NCBI GenBank assembly: GCA_951812925.1
Contig: OX638370.1
Location: 81,264,004-81,328,003, forward strand
Direction: 5' to 3'
DNA length: 64,000 bases
Source of the DNA: Calliopum simillimum
Lineage: Eukaryota > Arthropoda > Insecta > Diptera > Lauxaniidae
Part shown: piece by piece, positions 11,001-23,399 of the stretch
Layout of the letters: each line of letters starts with the position of its first letter
How positions within the stretch are numbered: position 1 is the first letter of the stretch
Notes under the pieces: generated by a model
Database searches by the model: none
Told to the model about the DNA's origin: nothing
What the model saw: the letters and a program-made list of their open reading frames with translations, nothing else
Position numbers and translations under genes: made by a program

Positions 11001-11490
11001 TTACTTACTTCTTAACCATTTTTGATTAGGAAGAAGTAAATTTTTATGTATTGTAGAAAATAGTCGTATACTGTATACTTGAAAAATTCTAAGTATTTTA
11101 TGCCTTGAACACTTTTTTCGTAAGATGCCTTCCTCTTGAGTAAACAAAGAGTTTTGCTTGCCGCGGGCGTTCAAAAAAACATTTTTCACCAAGCAATATT
11201 TTTTTATTAAAAGAACATTTACAAATAAATTGGACCAGTTACTTACATATATCAATTTACCATCTTTGGTGTTAGCTATAAGTTTTTGAAAAATCACACT
11301 TTTTATGAAAATGACTGAAAACGCCAACTACAACACCCTGTATTATAACAACAAATGGTACTAGAGCCAAATCCTCCCGGTTTATTGTTCTCGCACACCG
11401 GGACCACATTGCCAAATTTGAGCGAAATCGGAGACAAAAAAATTTTCAGCTGGTACGCTTGGCGTGTTTTGCTACATATATCCAGTGGAA
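11001..11490. repeat. Partial copy of the fold-back repeat at 5.9-7.8 kb
   Basis: This copy carries the AAGTATTTTATGCCTTGAAC module (near 11090), CACCAAGCAATATTTTTT (near 11188), AACACCCTGTATTATAACAA (near 11331), TTGAGCGAAATCGGAGACAA (near 11418) and GCTGGTACGCTTGGCGTGTT (near 11450), in the order of the right arm at 7.48-7.77 kb. The opposing arm is missing. Confidence 0.65.
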
Positions 11491-11639
11491 AATGTACCCT
11501 ATCTTCACAAAATGAAAAAACCGTTTTATTGCATTTTCCAAAAATACATACAATTTAATGAGTTATGGCATTTTGAAATCCTAAAATGAAATACACAAGT
11601 TTATAGATATTAAAGTTCAATGTTTGTCAATCATCAATT

Positions 11640-12743
11640 TTTACAGGGTAGAGGTTCCTTCAATACAACCATTCCATCAAATCTCTTACATTTCAAAAGA
11701 TTCATCTTTGGCCTCAAAATAGGCGTTGGGAGCCAAATCAGCAGGATAGGTTGGGTCGGGAGCAATTGGAAACGGACTTTATTTATTTCAATCATCGTTT
11801 TCATTGACTTGTGACACGTTGCATTGTCTTGAAAAAAAAAAAAGTAACGAATGCAGCAACTGGCGCGTGCTCAAATCTTTATCTAGAATGACAAACGAAC
11901 TACCTTATGATATCCCTAAGTTGTCAGCTATTTACGCAACTTCACTTTTTGGTTTTTAAGCTTTTTTGTGAACTTTTTTATGTTTTCTGGACAAGGTGCC
12001 GATTTTGAACGACCAAAACGTTCAGCATCGTCGGTATTTGTACGACCGTGTATAAATTCAGAAAACCAGTCAATAATGGTTATTTTGTTGGTGCAGAATC
12101 TGGATAACGCTTAACCCAGCTTTTATTTCAACGGTGTTTTTTCCAATCAAAATGCAATGTTTGATCAACACACGTAGTTCTTTTTTCTAATGGTTTTAAA
12201 CATAAGGCCACTATAACTTTTGAAACCAACTTCAGACCCAACGGGAAACGAGAGCGCATTGAAACGACTTCAGTTGCGCTTCTAGGGAAGCAAGAAGCTG
12301 CTTCCAGTGCTGTTCTCACTGCTCATCTTTTTTAACACAGCATGTCCTTGCGGAGATGCACATCTTCAGAAGCACATGAAATACGCTTCAAATACGCTAC
12401 CATGGAAGCACACATTTGGAAGCATATGAAATACGCTTCCGTGGGAGTTTTTCAAAATTTTAAGTTCCATTTCACAAAAATTATTTTTTTTAGCAACTTT
12501 TGATAGATTTATTAACTTGTATTAGCAATAAAAAAAATAGAATTTGAAAAATTTTGTCTACTACCGGAGATGTGCTTCAATTGCGCTCTTTTTGGAAGTA
12601 GCTTCATTTCTTCCCGTTGGGGATCGTCATAAAATTTTTACAGCTTTGTATCTTTTGAAGGTTAATGCTTACTTAAAATATTAATTAATTAAGTATTTGT
12701 GGTGCTATCTGTGTGTCAGACCGGTTACTTTTCGGCCAATGTA
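11640..12743 (-). pseudogene. Irritans-type mariner transposase fossil with internal deletion and inserted MITE
   Basis: Conceptual reading on the minus strand, with frameshifts, gives the N-terminal helix-turn-helix region (LRVLIKHCILIGKNTVEIKA, then TNTDDAERFGRSKSAP) and, after a gap, DNATCHKSMKTMIEIN, which is the DNAxCHKS block around the second catalytic Asp of DD34D mariners. About 140 residues between the two blocks, including the first catalytic Asp, are absent. The terminal repeat AGACCGGTTACTTTTCGGCC at 12718-12737 resembles the inverted end of Himar1-like elements. Several stops and frameshifts show it is long dead. A 385-bp MITE lies between the N-terminus and the terminal repeat. 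Confidence 0.75.
12237..12621. mobile_element. MITE inserted in the mariner fossil
   Basis: CCCAACGGGAA at 12237-12247 is inverted at 12611-12621. Complementarity continues with gaps (GAGCGCATTGAAACGACTTC against the inverse of AATTGCGCTCTTTTTGGAAG). Repeated GAAGC/GCTTC words fill the interior. I could not define the target duplication with certainty. No coding capacity. Confidence 0.6.
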
Positions 12744-14280
12744 ATAAAATCTTTCATTCGATCTTCTTGCAATGGATGTTGCAAATGCGCATTAAAGTTG
12801 TCAATAACAAAATAATTTTTAAAAAGATTATGTCCATTTTTTTCTAGGGGATTATTTCCAACCAAATTCAAATTTGCAGATTGTATCCGTGGGGACTATG
12901 TCATGGCAACGTTTTCGTATTGGTTTCAGTAAAAACCTACCCGATGGGTTTCGCAAGTAACAGCCAATTACTTTTTTTCCCTCATACCATACGGCACCTA
13001 AAACTCAAAACAAAAAAGTGTAAGATGACTCCTTTCGAATTACAAAATAGAAAAAAAATATTTTTTAAATCAAACGATAGATATTTTCTTGATATATAGT
13101 CAGGAAATACATTTTTTATAAGAAATGAAAAGAGAGTAATCATATTCGGTACGCATAGTTGTCGATTTTAAATACGAATCTGGTCGCAGAAAACCTCTAT
13201 CACGTATAGCTTTTTAAAAATCTTAACCTCAAAAAAAATCGCGATTTTTCGTCATTTTTGATGTTACATAAATCGCATTACAGAAAATGTATAGAAAATG
13301 TATGAGAAGCGAAACTTTCAGCATAATTCCTTTTTTCTGCAAAAATACTGCTATAGTATCCGTTCTTATCAAATAATCAAAAAGAAGTATGAAACAAATG
13401 GAAATTTCAATTTTATGAAAAATTTTACAAAACTTCACACCATAAAAAAAAATAATGAACAAAAAACCATTTCGAAAATATTTTGACACCACATTAACTG
13501 ATGTGCGTATAACACTGGAACGTGAATTTTTTCTAGTTTAAAAAAACGATTTCAATAGTCGTTATGCTGAGTCTAAAGCTATCCACAGAATCTCTCTTCC
13601 AGTACACATTAACCATTTTCGAGTCAACACTCAAAAAAGCAGAATTCAATCAAATTCACACTTTTTCTACGACATATGGAAAAAAAATGTGTTTTTGAAT
13701 TCTTGATCAGCTTCAATTTCATGTTATTGGCACATCGGACAATATAGAAAATGTGGTTCAGACTACCAACTCAACTTTTATGGTAATTTTTTTCTATGTG
13801 TAGTGCAAACGATTAACGCTAAATGTCAGACACTTAAAAACTTTTACGAAAACCATTTATCAAATGTTCATATGCTACAAAGTTTCACTATAAAAAGGTG
13901 ACTTAAAAAAACTTTTTATGCTGTTGGCTGCATAAAAATTTATTGCCAAAAGTAAAGAAAAATCTAAATCAAATTTTAACATTCGAAGCCTTAAAAAATA
14001 AATAAATGCTTTTTTTTCTTTGCAAATTTTTTCCCCAAAATGTTACAACCAATTCTATCCAAATAATATAAAGGATATTTTTGAGTCAAAACCATTAAAA
14101 ATAAATTGCGTCTCCAACCAGGCATGAAAAGGAGTTTTCAATTATGTAAGTACAATGTTGACAGCCAAACATTTGCTCCATTTGTATTGTCAACACTTGT
14201 TGGATTTGACTGAAAATGACAACAAAAGCCAAAAACGGTGAGAAGGCGACTCGACATGAAGCAAAGTGAATAATAAAACT
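12744..14280. other. No gene recognised
   Basis: AT-rich, stop-dense sequence. Short open frames on opposite strands around 13.23-13.49 kb overlap each other and have low complexity. No element boundaries were recognised. Confidence 0.45.
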
Positions 14281-14946
14281 AGCAAGGGTGTAAATTTTGG
14301 CCTGGCCAAAAAATAAATACCCTACACTGCAGTATTTTGAAAATTTTGCTTATATGAGAGGTGCCACGCCCTCTTGTCCGAGTACACCCAGTTTTTGTTC
14401 AGAGCTTGCATTTATAGTTTTTAGTGTCAGAGTGAAATTTAGTTGGATTATCTCAAAAAACTTTTTCAGTATAGCGTTTTGAAGCTTTTGATTGTATGGG
14501 AGGTGCCACGCCCTCTTGTCCGAATTCGCTCAGTTTTTTATCAGAGCTTGCGCTTACAATTTAGAGTACTTATGTGTATTGTGGTTGCATTGTCGTGAAA
14601 AATACTCCTAAAATTGCATTTTGAATATAATTTTTGTATAGGCGGTAGGCGTGTCTGTTGACCGATTTTGCTCATTTTCAATCCCCCGAGCTAGCTTTGA
14701 CGACGGAGGCAGTGTACCAAATTTCATTGAATTATCTTTCTCAGTTTTCCCAAAAAGTGTATTTCAACACACAGCCAGCCACCCAGCCAGCCAGCCAGCC
14801 AGCCAGCCAGACAGACGGACATAGCTATATCGACTCAGGAGGTGACGCTGATCAAGAATATATATACTTTTCTATATCTGCCACGCCTCCTTCTCTGCGT
14901 TACAAACGGAAGGACAAAGTGAATATACCCTGGGTGTAGGGTATAA
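14281..14946 (+). mobile_element. Mini-me-like element with two internal tandem units
   Basis: It starts near AGCAAGGGTGTAAATTTTGG and ends GGGTGTAGGGTATAAAAA. It contains two tandem units of about 144 bp, each with AGGTGCCACGCCCTCTTGTC (near 14358 and 14502), then a CAGC/CAGA tetranucleotide run (about 14772-14815, GTCY on the other strand), a TATATATA stretch, and GCCACGCCTCCTTCTCTGCG. That layout matches the dipteran mini-me family as I remember it (GTCY and TA microsatellites around a conserved core), now usually linked to Helentron/DINE elements. No protein is encoded. Confidence 0.65.
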
Positions 14947-15925
14947 AAAAGGATCGAAGATTTTTTCCAGACAAGCTGTCAACAAAATAGGAGCAGCACC
15001 GGAAATGGCAAAGCAACATTTGGTATTTTTATTTCTTTCTATTGTATATTATTTGTTGCCTACTTTTAGGCGTTCAATTGCTGAAATAAATAATAAGACA
15101 CGTCGAAAATGATAACACTTTAGAGATAAGACAAATCAATTATGGAATAAAATAAGATTTTTATTTCAGTTGATTTTTGAGTGATGCTTCTTTATTTGAA
15201 AGGTAAAATTAAGTCGCTCTAAATGCATATTGTACATGCTCAAATTGTAGTTCAAAGAAGGGCAGAGTCACCAAAATAATAATTGACTTTTACAAAAATA
15301 GAAAGAGATCAGTTTAGTGACTACTCATCGCACTCACTGCTACACTTTGCAGTTACAATATGTAAAAGATAATTTGAAAGTCATTAATTAAAAACGATAT
15401 TGCATTCTTTTCCATCCTTTATAATGAATATACTTGTCAGCTCAAGTATGAATCGCCAAGTCTTCTTTCTTTCTGCGAGTATTTTACTTCAGGTACGATA
15501 TTACTGTAGAACAGAGAGGTAAGCTGTTTCAAGCACTCGATATGCTATTTTCCAAATTAACTAACGAGCATCATTTTTATTGTTCAAAATCGACGTTTAT
15601 ATTTTTTGAGATTGTTAATCGATATTTTTGTATGGAAGTGAATCTTTATTAGCTGCATTTGAAAAACAAATTATAGGACGCGACACTTTTTTTCGGCAAT
15701 TATTCTCGCAGCATCCGCAAACTTTCTATACGATGAAATTTTCACTTTTCTCATTATAATTTGCTAATATCACATTCTTTTATCTCTCTTTTATTGAAAA
15801 TTGAAGAAAACCGACGTCGCACAAAGCTTGCTTACAAAATATGCTAAATGCTGGGATACATGTTAACTTATTTACTCCCTTTAAGCCGAATTAACATGTA
15901 TATTTGTCCATTTCTCACTCTCAAT
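14947..15925. other. No gene recognised
   Basis: AT-rich flanking sequence between the mini-me-like element and the mariner. No coding stretch, repeat or RNA gene was recognised. Confidence 0.45.
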
Positions 15926-16099
15926 ACGAGGGGCGCTACTTATATTTCGGGAACTGGCAACACTAATGTCAATAGCTAAAATCTAGCAACACCATAATAA
16001 AGTTTGACATTTTTTAACACAAACGTACTCACAACGTTTTGATGTACAAGTGCTATGTGTTTTGTTAACAGTGAGTTAAGAAAATCAATTTGACCAAAA

Positions 16100-17110
16100 A
16101 ATGGAAATTTCAAAAAAAGTTTTTCGTTGGATTATTTTTCACAACTTGGCCCTATGCTCCTCCTAGGAGTTAAAGGAGAATACATACATACATACATACA
16201 TTTTTCACAACTTTCGACGTGGATTATGTCAACAAGAATGTGTCGATGAACTCAGTTCTTTAGATGGCGATAAAGCACCATCAAAAATCACAGAATATGT
16301 CTGGTATAGTGAATTCAATTGTATTTGGTGTTCGGTCACCAACGAATTCCGTGAAGGTCGTCCAAAATCGGTTGTTGTGCCACAAAACATTGATGCAGTG
16401 CATGAACTGATAATGGAAAGATCATCATGTGACATATTGTGAGATAGAAGCATCCTTGTACATTAGTTCCACTCCAATAAATTCGATTTTGCATGAACAT
16501 TTAGTTGTAAAAAACGTCTGTTCTCGTTGGAAACCCCAAAATTTATCAATCGCTCACAAAAAGGCTCTCATCGTTTGGTGTAAGGAAATGATTAAAAAAT
16601 TCGACCGTGGTGCCTAAAAAGACGTGTATAAGATCATGACAGTGAAGCAAATGGTCGCTTGTTTCTTCGGCCAAATGGGTCATGTGGCCACTGAACCACT
16701 TGAACAACGTAGGATAGTCAATTCTGAGTAGTACACGACCATTTGTTTGCCGGAAATCTTCGGAGAAATTCGTAAAACCAACCCCCGAAGACGAATCATT
16801 CTCCATCATGGCAATGCGAGCTCTCACACATCTCTTGGAACAGGTGAATTTTTGAGCAGTCATAATATCGAATTGATAACTCATCCTCCGTACAGTCCTG
16901 ATTTGGCACTCAATGACTTCTTCTTGTTCCCGAACATCAAAGGTAAACTGCTTGGTCAACGAATTACGAGCGCCAAAGAAGCAGTTGAAGCGTTCAAAAA
17001 CCATGTTTTGGAGGTTTATAAGAGGAATGGGAAAACTGCTATGACAAATGGTTTGAACGAATGGAAAAGTGTATTGATCATCAAAGGGAAAACAATAAAG
17101 CCATTTTCAA
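16100..17110 (+). pseudogene. Mariner (DD34D-type) transposase pseudogene
   Basis: The recognisable order is RRGLCQQECVDELSSLDGDK, EFREGRPKSVVVPQNIDAV, LHEHLVVKNVCSRW, LSIAHKKALIVWCKEM, KKFDRGA, then VACFFGQMGHVATEP, LEQRRIVNSE, HHGNASSHTS and HPPYSPDLALNDFFLFPNIK. The block holding the first catalytic Asp (normally between the DRGA-DVY segment and KQMVACFFG) is deleted. The second catalytic Asp of HHDNASSHTS is Gly here. One in-frame TAG replaces a Trp codon before YTTICLP, and a frameshift near 17022 scrambles the C-terminus, which continues in another frame (ENCYDKWFERMEKCIDHQ). It resembles the rosa-like group of mariners from memory. It cannot encode an active enzyme. Confidence 0.85.
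16148..16200 (+). mobile_element. 53-bp 5'-truncated RTE-type LINE tail with 13-bp target duplication
   Basis: The insert runs from GGCCCTATGCTCCTCCTAGG through AGTTAAAGGAGAA into (TACA)n. Both sides carry TTTTTCACAACTT (16135-16147 and 16201-16213). Removing the insert and one duplication restores the mariner frame. The same tail, inverted, forms the 3' end of the element at 33405-34095. It is therefore an extremely short target-primed insertion of that LINE family. Confidence 0.88.
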
Positions 17111-17155
17111 TTAAAAATGTTTGTTATTATTTGTTATTCCCAAAATATAAGTAGT

Positions 17156-19623
17156 AATTTTTTTTTTAGGAAATCTAAGTTCAAATTTACCTGCAAAAGT
17201 GGTTTTTAGTATACCAACGCGCATAAAATGTTGGAAAAAATAATTCAATATGTGGAATATTTTTTATGCCACCGGCCCGGAAAGTGTTAAATCTAAAACA
17301 TCATAATAGCTTTGTTTAGAATGTGCTCAAATATTTTATTTTTTCCTATACATAAATAACAAACCCCAATATAAGGGAACATGAGGATATGAAATTTAAT
17401 TACGAAAGAATTATGAAGGTATTTTTATATCATGTAACTATATTAGAATCAACTTAAAAAGGAGAAAACACACCAAGCGTTATAATTATTCTTTTAAACA
17501 ATTGCTTACGCATTTATTATAAATTTGAGAAAAATATTTTAATTTGGCAAAACTTTTTTGGGCAGTAAATTTTTGGATAACAAACTACACAGTATTAGAA
17601 ATACTACGCACAAAAGACCTTTTTCAACATTTCTATTTACTACCTTTTTGTATGCTAGAAACAAAAGGCAAAGTTTTGCTTATCATAAAATCGACAATCT
17701 TTTAAATGTTTTTCAATCTATTAAATACTACCTTAACTCTACAGAATTGCTAATTTAGATGTCTGATTTTAATTAACGAAAATTCTTATGAAAAGGTCAG
17801 TTTTCGAACATTCCTTCTTCAGCTCGCATTCCTTCGAATATTTGTGTGAAATTCTTAAATTCCCATTATTTACTCAAATTTCAAGCTAAGGAAGCAAGCG
17901 AAAAACAAAAAAAGTCTCAACGATTTGCTTTGTAATTTTCGCACTTGAAGAGCTAAGGGCGTACATAATTAATGCCAAATAAGTTGAATTGCAAGAAAAA
18001 TATTATCAGCTCATCTAAAATAAAAGGAGTAGGTATTGCAAAAAGAAGGAGATCCTTTTGCTGGAAAAAAATTCAGTTAACAATGAGTTTGAATAATTTC
18101 GGCGGGCAAACTCAAAAAGAAAGTGGAAAACAAAACTTTTTGCTGTCATCCGATGAAGATCAAGTGCAACGAACCCTGCCATTCTGTTTGACGATAAACT
18201 ATCAATTAATTTTTTTCCGCATGAGAGGCTCAAATTTCTCGATAACTCAAATATGCTCATATTATTTAAATTATATAAAAGGTGCACATGACGTATGAGT
18301 GATATTTTACTTTATTGCAGACATATGTACAATGAAAAAAAACCTGGTCTTTAAAGCTTGGAAATCTTAGTTTCGATGCAAATTAGCGCATTTGTGCACA
18401 GTACATTATTGTTCATTCTTATTTCGCCTCCAAAAATGTATTATTTTAATTAATGGCCGCCAAAAACACTAAAGGATATTTTTCTTAGAAAATTTACTTG
18501 TTTTTTAACAACTACAATTTCAAGCAAAATTGAAAAATCAAGTGCAAATTCAAATATACTCATAAGAATTTCTCAAAATCAAATACTTTGTAGTTTTCTA
18601 TGAAATCACCTAAAATCCTTTTGAAAACAAGTCAGCAAAAATTTGCATAAGTATGATATAAACAAAAAGGCGGTTTTTGTGTGGTTAGACTACAATATCA
18701 GATTGGGGTTTCTTTTACTTTCTCTTGCATTTTGTTTTTTATATATATTTTTTTTTTTGTGTTGTTTTGGTTTTATTGTATTGTTGCTTGGCTCAACGAA
18801 AAACAGACAGACAAAGAAAACTTATTAAAAATTTATGGCGAAAAATGCAGCAAAGGAAGTAAGCAAGAAATGTAAAACCATAAATAAAAGAGTTGCTTTT
18901 TGTAGAGATTTTTTGGGTTTACAACGTTTTTTTTTTTTTTTTTTTTTTTTGTTTCGTTTGTTTTAATACACCCAGATACAAGTAAATAAAGTATTGGCTG
19001 CAAAAAGAATTTAAAAAATTAAAATGAAAAAGAAAAAACAAAAATATGTTTGGGTTACCAAGTGCTAATGAGTAAATGTTGAAATAATTAGCACTTTTTT
19101 AAATATTCATGAGTCCATTTGTGCATTAACATTCAACACTTGAAACATTTTAAAATAATTATTTTAATAAGAGGTTTTTTTCGAGTATAATTGGGGTAAA
19201 AAGTTTTCTAATTACTGTACAAAATGAAAAAATACACAACAGTGCGTTAGCGAAAAAAATAAATGTGGTTTTACATGGCGTATGAGTAACATTAATTTTT
19301 AGCACGATGTAAAATGTCATGGTAACATCTATCTGTATGAAGTCTATTAATGCAATGGGGAAAAAAATAATAAATAATGAATAAACCTTAAATACTCATC
19401 CGCGCAAAAGCATACAAACTACATATGTCTGGTTTCTAAAAAGAATGAATAACATCCAAACCAGTGCGTATTATTACGCTCAGAAAAAATAGTGTAATAA
19501 TACTTAAAGGGGTTTTCGTTTAGCTCAATCAATTTTTATACCCACTACAAATAGTATATTTGCATTTTTCTTCCATTCAAAGTTCCGGGAAGAAGGCGAG
19601 ACAGGTGGAGAGAAGTACACATA
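17156..19623. other. No gene recognised; long T-run
   Basis: AT-rich, stop-dense sequence. A T-run of about 25 bases begins near 18927. Short frames at 17.97-18.30 kb overlap on opposite strands and show no recognisable motif. Confidence 0.45.
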
Positions 19624-20570
19624 CAGGGTGCATTGCATAAGGTTACGAAGCTTCTAGAAGGTGATAGAGGAGGCCTAGACTTACAAAACATTGCGCCTGG
19701 AGGGCCTGGAGTTATAGGGTTAAAACTGATTTTCTGACTTGTTTCAGAAAAAAAATTTTCTTTGATCAGAGAAAACATTTCTATGGTGAAGTCTTAGTTA
19801 ATTGTAAGAGCTTTCAGATAATGTATATGATTTACAGGGCTTAGAAAGATTTCGCAAAGTTCTATACCTTTAAAGTTTATATTTTAATTTATTTTCAACA
19901 TTTTTTGACTTTGGCGGCCATTTTAGTATGAAAAAGGAGCTATTAACATAAGTTTCTATAATTTTTTTTCAAAGCCTCGATAAATTTTCTTTAATCCAAT
20001 AGCACATTTGTTATACCAATTTCTTAATTTTAGGCCGGAAAAAAATACTTTTTTGTGTACACACGGGCTACTCGCATGCGTTGCGCTGCTTGTGTTGCTC
20101 TTTATCTACTGGAGCCTTCAAAACGGAAAAGAATTTTTTTTCTAACCTCAATCAAAAAAATTGGTATGACAAATGTGCTATCAAATAAAAGGAAATTAAA
20201 TGAGGTTTTCAAAAAAAGATATAAAAAAGTATGCTAAAAGGACCTTTTTCATACGAAAATGGCCGCCAAAGTCAAAAAATGGAGAAAAATTTAAAATATC
20301 AACTTTAAAGATCCAGAACTTTACGAAATCCTTTAAAACCCTATAAACCATATACACTATCTAAAAGCTCTTACAATTAACTAAAACTTTGCCACAAAAA
20401 TGTTTTTTCTAAAACGTTAGGGTGATCCAAAAAATTTTTTTTTTAAAATAATTCTGAAAATCAGTTTTGAGCTTATAACTCATCAGAATTACAATTTAGA
20501 CCCCCCTTCCAGGCGCAATTTTTTGTTAGCCTCTTCTATCACCTCACAGAACTTTATGCAATACACCCTG
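19624..20570. mobile_element. 947-bp TA-flanked fold-back element, copy 1
   Basis: CAGGGTGCATTGCATAAGG at the left is inverted at the right (TTTATGCAATACACCCTG), with TA on both sides (19622-19623, 20571-20572). The inverted arms are several hundred bases long, including CTATCACCT, AAAATCAGTTTT, TATACACTATCTAAAAGCTC and GGCCGCCAAAGTCAAAAAAT. The centre holds GGGCTACTCGCATGCGTTGC. TA duplication suggests the Tc1/mariner superfamily as the source of the transposase; none is encoded here. A second copy lies at 26207-27210. Confidence 0.8.
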
Positions 20571-20572
20571 TA

Positions 20573-22427
20573 TAGTACTTACTAACTACTTATATGCCTA
20601 CCTGCAAAATGAATTTCTGAAATTTTTCATACCTGAAAAAAGGTTTAAAAAATGCAATGTTCGCAAGCTTCAATCCATCCAAAATTTATATTCAATGTGT
20701 TATAATTCAGATCGTTGCTTAGAAAACATTTTAAGATAAAAGTAAAAGTTCAATAAATTTCAGTCAAAATTCAACCAAACATATTCTCAGTTATCCATGA
20801 CTTATGAGTAACCTTTTAAGTAATACAAGTAAATACATGGATAACTACATAATAAGATACAACACCTACAATACATATGTAGATAAATATCAGCAAAATA
20901 TTCGCGCAACTTTTTTGTCATTAAATCAAACATTTTATGTCTTGAAAATTTTCCACAAGCACGCACGCGAAAAGGAAATTCCCCTATTTATACTACCTAC
21001 TTACATTTATATATTTATTGCTTAACAAAATGGAGGTAGGTTTTTAATGCAATTTCAAAAATACAAAATGCGAGAAAATTTGCAGAGGAATATAAACATA
21101 AAAGTCAACTTTAACACGGCACTCTGACATTGAAAAGCAATGTTTTTTCCTTTAACAATGTTCTATTAACTCTAGTGTTTAACAAAAACACACACACGCA
21201 CACCCAGCCTCATGTAGTGTTACTGAAACAAAAACAAAACTGATTACATTTACAACACCAAAAACACCACCACCAACACCTACATACAAAAAACACGCGC
21301 CAATTTAGTTAGCGCTGGTGTTGTGTGTTGTCGCATGCTGAGGAGCCCTACTTTTGTATTGACTTATACAGAATGCGAAAATTAGGCGAGCGTCTTTTAA
21401 ACGCCACTGTTTACAGTGGGATTAAATTAGCATAATATTCAGCAGAAAATAGATATCTAACTGGTAGCAGATGAATTTTAGCCGGCATTTTTGTACATGA
21501 CAAAGCATGTGCAATGTCATTTAAAATTTGTATTGTGGCATGAGATATCGAATTGCAGACATTGCCGCTACTTTAGTTAAATTTTCGCGAACAAAATACG
21601 GTTCAACAACTATCGAGTACAACTGATTCATGGTGGATGAATTCATGGAGAATACCTTACTTAAAAAAACTCAAAAACAAATCAAGGAGTCAATTTGTTA
21701 TCATCCAATTCGTACTTCTTACTTTATTTTGGTTCGATTATCTAGAGAACGGAGATTCTGACAAAAATATTGTGTACAACGTGAAAGGTGTATCTTAGAT
21801 AAAAAAAAGTTGGAATGACCACCCTCAGTTTGAAAGCTAACATTAGAAGAATTTTAAGGAAAAAAACATTTTTTTTTTTCGGCCTCTAAATGCGATGCGG
21901 TTTGTTGTTTTTTCTTACATCTCCACCTTTTGACGTCCGATCAACAAGTATAGTATATCGTTGCAAATGTCTCTACATGGGCTACAATTCATTTATAGAA
22001 GTCATTTATCTCAGATTTTTTTTCGACCAGTTGTACTCATTATCTCAGTTTTTACCACAATATTGGCTTTCAAACTGGGGGCGGTCATTCGAACTTTTTT
22101 TTTTGTATGGGGACGATACTATCTAGTGTTTATCCTCTACTTAGCTATAGAGAACTCGGATAGTATCACAAATAAATCAAAAACTGTAAGAAATATGTAA
22201 CTATTTTTATGCTTTATCATCATGGAGCGCTTTTTGTGATCTTAGCACTAAAAATAATACTTGAAATAAAAAAATGTGCTTATAGTCTGATTTAGTACCT
22301 TTCTAAAATTATTCTGAAACTGAAAATCACCTAAGAAAGGTCTAAGTTATGGAAAATTTAATATAGCCGATTTTGTAATTTTTTCCATCCCCTCTCAAAC
22401 TCACAAAAAAATTTGTTTGCCTCTTTT
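20573..22427. other. No gene recognised; CA-rich tract and a weak inverted repeat
   Basis: CA-rich low-complexity sequence lies at about 21187-21300. An inverted pair (TTGGAATGACCACCCTCAGT at 21810, with its inverse near 22070-22094) brackets about 230 bases and may be a small MITE. No coding region is supported. Confidence 0.4.
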
Positions 22428-23265
22428 TATACCCTACACCCATGGTATATTCACTTTGTCCTTCCGTTAAATATATTCTTGATCAGCGTCACCCCCTGAG
22501 TCAATATAGCCATGTTCGTCTCGCTGGCTGTCTGTGCGTGGAAATACATTTTTTGAGAAAACTGAGCAAGATAATTCAATGAAATTTGATATTCTGCCTT
22601 TGTCGTCAAAGTTAGCTCGAGGGATTGAAAATGAGTGAAATCGATCAACGGCCACGCCTACCGCTCATACAAAAAATATATTCAAAATGCAATTTTACGA
22701 GTATTTTTCACGAGAATACAAACAAAATACAAATAAATACTAAAAATGGTTAGTGCAAGCTCTGAACAAAAATTAGACGAACACGGACAAGACTGGCACT
22801 TCCCATATAAGCAAAAGTTTCAAAATGCTATACTGAAAGAGTTTTTTGAGATAATCCAACTTTATTTCACACAAATACTAAGGACTATAAATGTAAGCGC
22901 TGAACAAAAACTGAGTGAAGTCGGAGAAGAAAGTGTGGCACCTCCCATATAAGCAAAAGTCTTAAGATGACATACTGAAAGTGATTTTTGAGATAATCCA
23001 ACCAAATTTCACTCAAATACTAAAAACTGCATAAATATTGCAAGATCGCACAAGAGAACGTGACACCTCCCATATGAACAAAAGTTTCAAAATGCCATAC
23101 TGAAAAAGTTTTTTGAGACAATGAAATTACATTTCACCCAAACACTAACGGCTATAAATATAAGCTCTGAACAAAAACTGGGTGCTTCCGTATTAGCAAA
23201 GTTTTCGAAATACTGCAGTGTGGGGTATTTACTGTTTGGCTAGGCCAAAGGTAACACCCTCACTA
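22428..23265 (-). mobile_element. Mini-me-like element with about four internal tandem units
   Basis: On the minus strand the order matches the 14.3-kb copy: CTAGTGAGGGTGTTACCTTT, then tandem units containing GGGAGGTGCCAC-like cores near 23065, 22935 and 22795 plus a terminal partial unit, then CGGTAGGCGTGGCCGTTGAT, a short GTCY-like remnant, GATCAAGAATATA and ATACCATGGGTGTAGGGTAT. Units are about 130-140 bp. The microsatellite is much shorter than in the 14.3-kb copy. Non-coding. Confidence 0.65.
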
Positions 23266-23399
23266 GTTTTTCATTATTTTTACCTGAAACGAAAACATTT
23301 ACTTAATTTCAGCAAAATCCGAAATAGCTGTATAATAAAATTTGGAAAGATTCTTTCTTGGTTCTTTCATTGTAACACATTTTGGTAGGCGGTGGCGCG

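Larger units (their letters stand above)
15926..17155 (+). mobile_element. Decayed mariner element with a LINE tail inserted
   Basis: The left end after TA (15924-15925) reads CGAGGGGCGCTACTTATATT. The right end contains CCCAAAATATAAGTAG near 17140, an imperfect inverse of the left TACTTATATTTCGGG. The coding part is described separately. The right terminal repeat is degraded, so the end is approximate. The 53-bp insertion at 16148-16200 is not part of the element. Confidence 0.75.
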
